Shown one piece after another: positions 4,451 through 6,822 of a DNA stretch of 6,822 nucleotides; the first letter of the stretch is position 1; every line of letters starts with the position of its first letter. Location of the stretch: assembly GCA_016295665.1 (NCBI GenBank), contig JAEDKS010000130.1, positions 1 through 6,822 of the forward strand, given 5' to 3'. Source of the stretch: Clostridia bacterium. GTDB taxonomy: Bacteria > Bacillota > Clostridia > Christensenellales > Aristaeellaceae. Made by a program: the position numbers and the translations under genes. A model generated the notes under the pieces. That model did not search any database. It had not been told where the DNA came from and was given only the letters and a program-made list of their open reading frames with translations.

Positions 4451-6601
4451 ATGCCACAGCGTTCCAAGACCTACTATCGCTATCTGATTCCCTACGTGGC
4501 GCTGCTGCTGGCGGCGGTGCTGGCGCTGGTGCTCTTTTCGCAGTTCTTCTTTATTGTCCAGCTGAAGGAGAGCCTGCTCGACACGCAGCGCAGCCGCCTC
4601 GGACAGACCGTGCAGCAGCTGGACAGCGAGCTGCAGCAGATCTACACCATCGACTACCAGATCTCCAGCGTCAACGAGAACTTCCTTTCCTACTACCTGA
4701 GCGAGAACAGCCCCATGCGCGACCTGCGCCTGGTCAACGAGTTCAAGAACCTGCTGGCGCCCTCCACCTTTATCGCGGAGATCGCGCTGGTGGAGCGGGA
4801 CAGCGAATCCGTGTACACCTCCACCGCCGTGTACAGCAAGCGCCTGTTCTTCGACAGCATCTACGCCTTCGACGACTGGCCCGAGGTGCTGGCGGGCTAC
4901 GACACCCAGCTGCAGCGCGTCGTCTGGCCCGCGTCCTCCGGCAACGGTGGCACGCGCTACATCGTGTTCATCAACCGGCCCTCCGTGTTCTCCCGGCTGC
5001 GGGACGCGGTGCAGATGTACTTCGTGGAGGAGGCCCACTTCCTCTCCCGGCTCGCCCCGGAGGACGCGCTTGGACAGCAGGGCGCCATCTGGGATGGGCA
5101 GGGGCGGCTCATCGCCTCCACCCTGCCGCTGGACGCGCCCGTCACCGGCGATTCGCTCCGCCTGGACGGCACCCGGTATCTGGTGCTGCGGCAGCCCTCC
5201 TCCGTGCTGGACTGGAGCTACACCTTCCTGCTGCCCGAGAGCATCTATCTGGAGCCCATTCACCGGGCCCAGGTGGTGGTGCTGGTGTTCATGCTGGTGC
5301 TCCTTGCGCTGGGGGCGCTGCTCATTCACTACGCCATGAAGGTCAGCTACAGGCCCCTGCAGGAGCTGACGCTGGCGCTGGGCGGCTCCCCCCACGGGGA
5401 TGAGCTGGAATCCCTGCGGGACGTGGTGGACTCCCTGTCGAAGCAGAACGAGCGGATGCGCTCCCAGCTCATGTGCTCCCCGGACGGGCAGGCGCTGAAG
5501 GACGCGCTGCTGTTCTCCCTGCTCAAGGGCAAGTTCTCCTCCTTCGAGCGCTACAACCAGGAGGCCCGGGCGCTGGACATGACCTTCGACAAGCCCTGCT
5601 ATCAGGTGCTGATGCTGCGCTACTTCGGTCAGGAGGAGGAGGTGCCCCGCCCGAAGCTGTCCGCCGCGCTGGAGCAGACGCTGGGCAGCGACTTCCCCTG
5701 CCGCTTCCGCGACCTGTTCGAGCCGTCCATGATCGTGTGTCTGGTGGGGCTGGAGCAGGGCGCCGAGGCGGAGCTGACCGCACGCTGCCGCCGCCTGCTG
5801 GAGGTGTGCGCCCAGGAGTACGGCCTGTCCTTCACCATCGGCATGAGCGAATGCTATCAGGACATCGGGCACATCTCCGCCGCCTGCTTCGAGGCGACCC
5901 AGGCCGTGCGGGAGTACTTCACCCGGGGCCGCCATCAGCTCATCGCCTACCGGGAGCTGAACCACACCCTTGACAGCCAGACGGACTACCTGTCCGAGCT
6001 GCGCGACCTGCCCGGGCAGTCCCCGGCCCAGCAGCTGGAGAGCATCCGCCGCTTCATCGACACCCTTGTGGCCCAGAAGGTGCCCTCGCTGCTCGCCAAG
6101 AGCTACTGCAACTCCGCGGTGCAGCTGCTCATCTCCAGCGCCGCCTGCCCCGTGCGGGCGGACGACCTGTTCGCCATCAACTACCTGCGCACGGTGGACG
6201 ACTATCTGTCCTTCGTGCAGCACATGCTCCAGCCAGAGCCCGAGCGCCCCGACGAGGCCCAGGAGGAGCAGCAGAGCGTATCCGAGCTGCTGGGGCGCAT
6301 CTACGCCTATGTGGCGGAGAACTACGACGACTGCAACTTCTCCCTACAGGACGCGGCGGACAAGCTGGGGCTGTCCAGCTCCTACCTGAGCCAGTACTTC
6401 AAGCAGCAGACCGGCGACACCCTCACCAGCTATGTGGCGGCGCTGCGCATCCGCAAGGCCTGCTCCCTGCTGGAGACCACCAACATGCCCCTGCAGATCG
6501 TGTCGGAATCCATCGGCTACTACAACCTGAACAGCTTCATCCGCCGCTTCAAGCAGATCACCGGCGTCACGCCCGGCGAGTGGCGCAGGGCGCACCAGTA
6601 G
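4451..6601 (+). CDS. Transmembrane AraC-family one-component regulator, YesS-like
   Basis: This 716-residue protein is predicted to sense an extracellular signal and control transcription directly. A basic start (MPQRSKTYYR) leads to a membrane helix at about 11-35. An extracytoplasmic region follows at about 37-272; its end (AIWDGQGRLIAS, TRYLVLRQPSSVLDWSYTFLLP) has the look of a Cache-type sensor. A second membrane helix lies at about 273-296. A charged linker follows at 300-340 and a middle region at about 375-505 (SFTIGMSECYQDIGHISAACFEATQAV) resembles the GGDEF-like domain of PucR/CdaR proteins, without a GGDEF signature. The AraC DNA-binding domain is at about 614-716, with helix-turn-helix motifs at 631-655 (LQDAADKLGLSSSYLSQYFKQ) and 680-712 (IVSESIGYYNLNSFIRRFKQITGVTPGEW). 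The architecture and length resemble B. subtilis YesS (761 aa), which controls pectin-related genes. It is transcribed divergently from the transporter operon, its probable target. Ligand unknown. Confidence 0.92.
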   Translation: MPQRSKTYYRYLIPYVALLLAAVLALVLFSQFFFIVQLKESLLDTQRSRLGQTVQQLDSELQQIYTIDYQISSVNENFLSYYLSENSPMRDLRLVNEFKNLLAPSTFIAEIALVERDSESVYTSTAVYSKRLFFDSIYAFDDWPEVLAGYDTQLQRVVWPASSGNGGTRYIVFINRPSVFSRLRDAVQMYFVEEAHFLSRLAPEDALGQQGAIWDGQGRLIASTLPLDAPVTGDSLRLDGTRYLVLRQPSSVLDWSYTFLLPESIYLEPIHRAQVVVLVFMLVLLALGALLIHYAMKVSYRPLQELTLALGGSPHGDELESLRDVVDSLSKQNERMRSQLMCSPDGQALKDALLFSLLKGKFSSFERYNQEARALDMTFDKPCYQVLMLRYFGQEEEVPRPKLSAALEQTLGSDFPCRFRDLFEPSMIVCLVGLEQGAEAELTARCRRLLEVCAQEYGLSFTIGMSECYQDIGHISAACFEATQAVREYFTRGRHQLIAYRELNHTLDSQTDYLSELRDLPGQSPAQQLESIRRFIDTLVAQKVPSLLAKSYCNSAVQLLISSAACPVRADDLFAINYLRTVDDYLSFVQHMLQPEPERPDEAQEEQQSVSELLGRIYAYVAENYDDCNFSLQDAADKLGLSSSYLSQYFKQQTGDTLTSYVAALRIRKACSLLETTNMPLQIVSESIGYYNLNSFIRRFKQITGVTPGEWRRAHQ

Positions 6602-6616
6602 CGGGGGAAGGCAGCA

Positions 6617-6647
6617 CAAAAGGCCGGGATTGCTCACCGGCCTTTTG
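6617..6647. terminator. Bidirectional intrinsic terminator between convergent genes
   Basis: A perfect 11-bp stem, CAAAAGGCCGG (6617-6627) and CCGGCCTTTTG (6637-6647), encloses a nine-base loop. The arm ends supply a T4 run on either strand. It begins 15 nt after the regulator's stop and ends 15 nt before the stop of the opposing gene, so it can end both transcripts. The T run is short and lies within the stem, so efficiency may be modest. Confidence 0.82.
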
Positions 6648-6662
6648 CGCTTGGGGAACTGT

Positions 6663-6822
6663 CTACCGGTCCTCCTCCTCCTGCATCCGCAGCACGCGCT
6701 CCAGCTGCGTCAGGAAGGCATCGGTGCCGATGTCGCCCGCGATGTAGCGGCTCAGCAGCTCGCTGCCCGCGGTGGTGTCCTCAAAGGTGCGCAGGAGGGG
6801 GACGAAGGCTTCGCTCATCTGG
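6663..6822 (-). CDS. C-terminal end of a probable extracellular solute-binding protein (5' part beyond window)
   Basis: An open frame enters from the right edge and stops at TAG 6663-6665, giving 52 residues: helical, acidic, with ELLSRYIAGDIGTDAFLTQLERVLRM near the end. This (Y-x-x-G-x-I-x-x-x-x-F-x-x-x-L-x-x-x-L-x-M) resembles the extreme C-terminus of many sugar-binding subunits of Bacillota ABC transporters. Codon use is GC-rich in third positions like the neighbours. It converges on the AraC regulator with a shared terminator between. If it is a binding protein, it would be the last gene of its transcription unit or stand alone, unlike the binding-protein-first order of the operon at the left. 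An ATG lies two codons from the edge, so a tiny independent gene cannot be excluded. Function is probable, not certain. Confidence 0.55.
   Translation of the reverse strand, partial: QMSEAFVPLLRTFEDTTAGSELLSRYIAGDIGTDAFLTQLERVLRMQEEEDR

Noticed and set aside
4337..6223. A long minus-strand open frame of about 630 codons opposite the AraC regulator.
   Set aside because: Same His/Gln/Gly/Val-rich shadow composition. It also runs through the intergenic promoter region, whereas the plus strand encodes clear membrane and DNA-binding motifs.
1..6822. CRISPR arrays, tRNA or rRNA genes, insertion sequences or phage genes.
   Set aside because: No regularly spaced repeats, cloverleaf-like segments, terminal inverted repeats or transposase/integrase motifs were seen on reading both strands.

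Overview
The window looks like a carbohydrate-uptake locus from a GC-rich Gram-positive bacterium, most likely a gut or environmental member of the Clostridia (Bacillota). This rests on strong AGGAGG-type ribosome binding sites, a consensus extended -10 promoter, GC-rich third codon positions, and a transmembrane AraC regulator next to a CUT1-type ABC transporter, a pairing common in that group. The species cannot be named from the sequence.

Layout. A minus-strand operon runs leftward from about 4113. It encodes a very large secreted solute-binding protein (966 aa, 1213-4113), then the first CUT1 permease (307 aa, 273-1196), then the start of the second permease (254 to the window edge, partial). 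Intergenic gaps are 16-18 nt and each gene has its own ribosome binding site. A 337-bp AT-richer divergent intergenic region (4114-4450) separates it from a plus-strand gene (4451-6601) for a 716-aa membrane-anchored AraC-family regulator of the YesS type: two membrane segments, an extracytoplasmic sensor, a degenerate GGDEF-like middle region and a C-terminal AraC DNA-binding domain. A bidirectional hairpin terminator (6617-6647) follows. The window ends in the 3' end of another minus-strand gene (6663-6822), probably a second solute-binding protein.

How it may work (inference). The regulator would sense an extracellular sugar or cell-envelope signal and act directly on the divergent promoters. 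The large binding protein would capture an oligosaccharide, perhaps helped by its duplicated N-terminal beta-rich modules, and hand it to the two permeases. No ATPase is visible; many CUT1 transporters of Bacillota borrow a shared MsmX-like ATPase encoded elsewhere, but the operon continues beyond the window.

Most unusual points: the solute-binding protein has a tandemly duplicated N-terminal module plus a helical linker, roughly doubling the usual length; its signal peptide has no lipobox cysteine; and the divergent intergenic region holds a family of CACAAAA(G)CGGG-like motifs, several overlapping the predicted promoters. Overall the locus resembles a known type of system with a distinctive binding protein. 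I see no evidence for a wholly new class of system.
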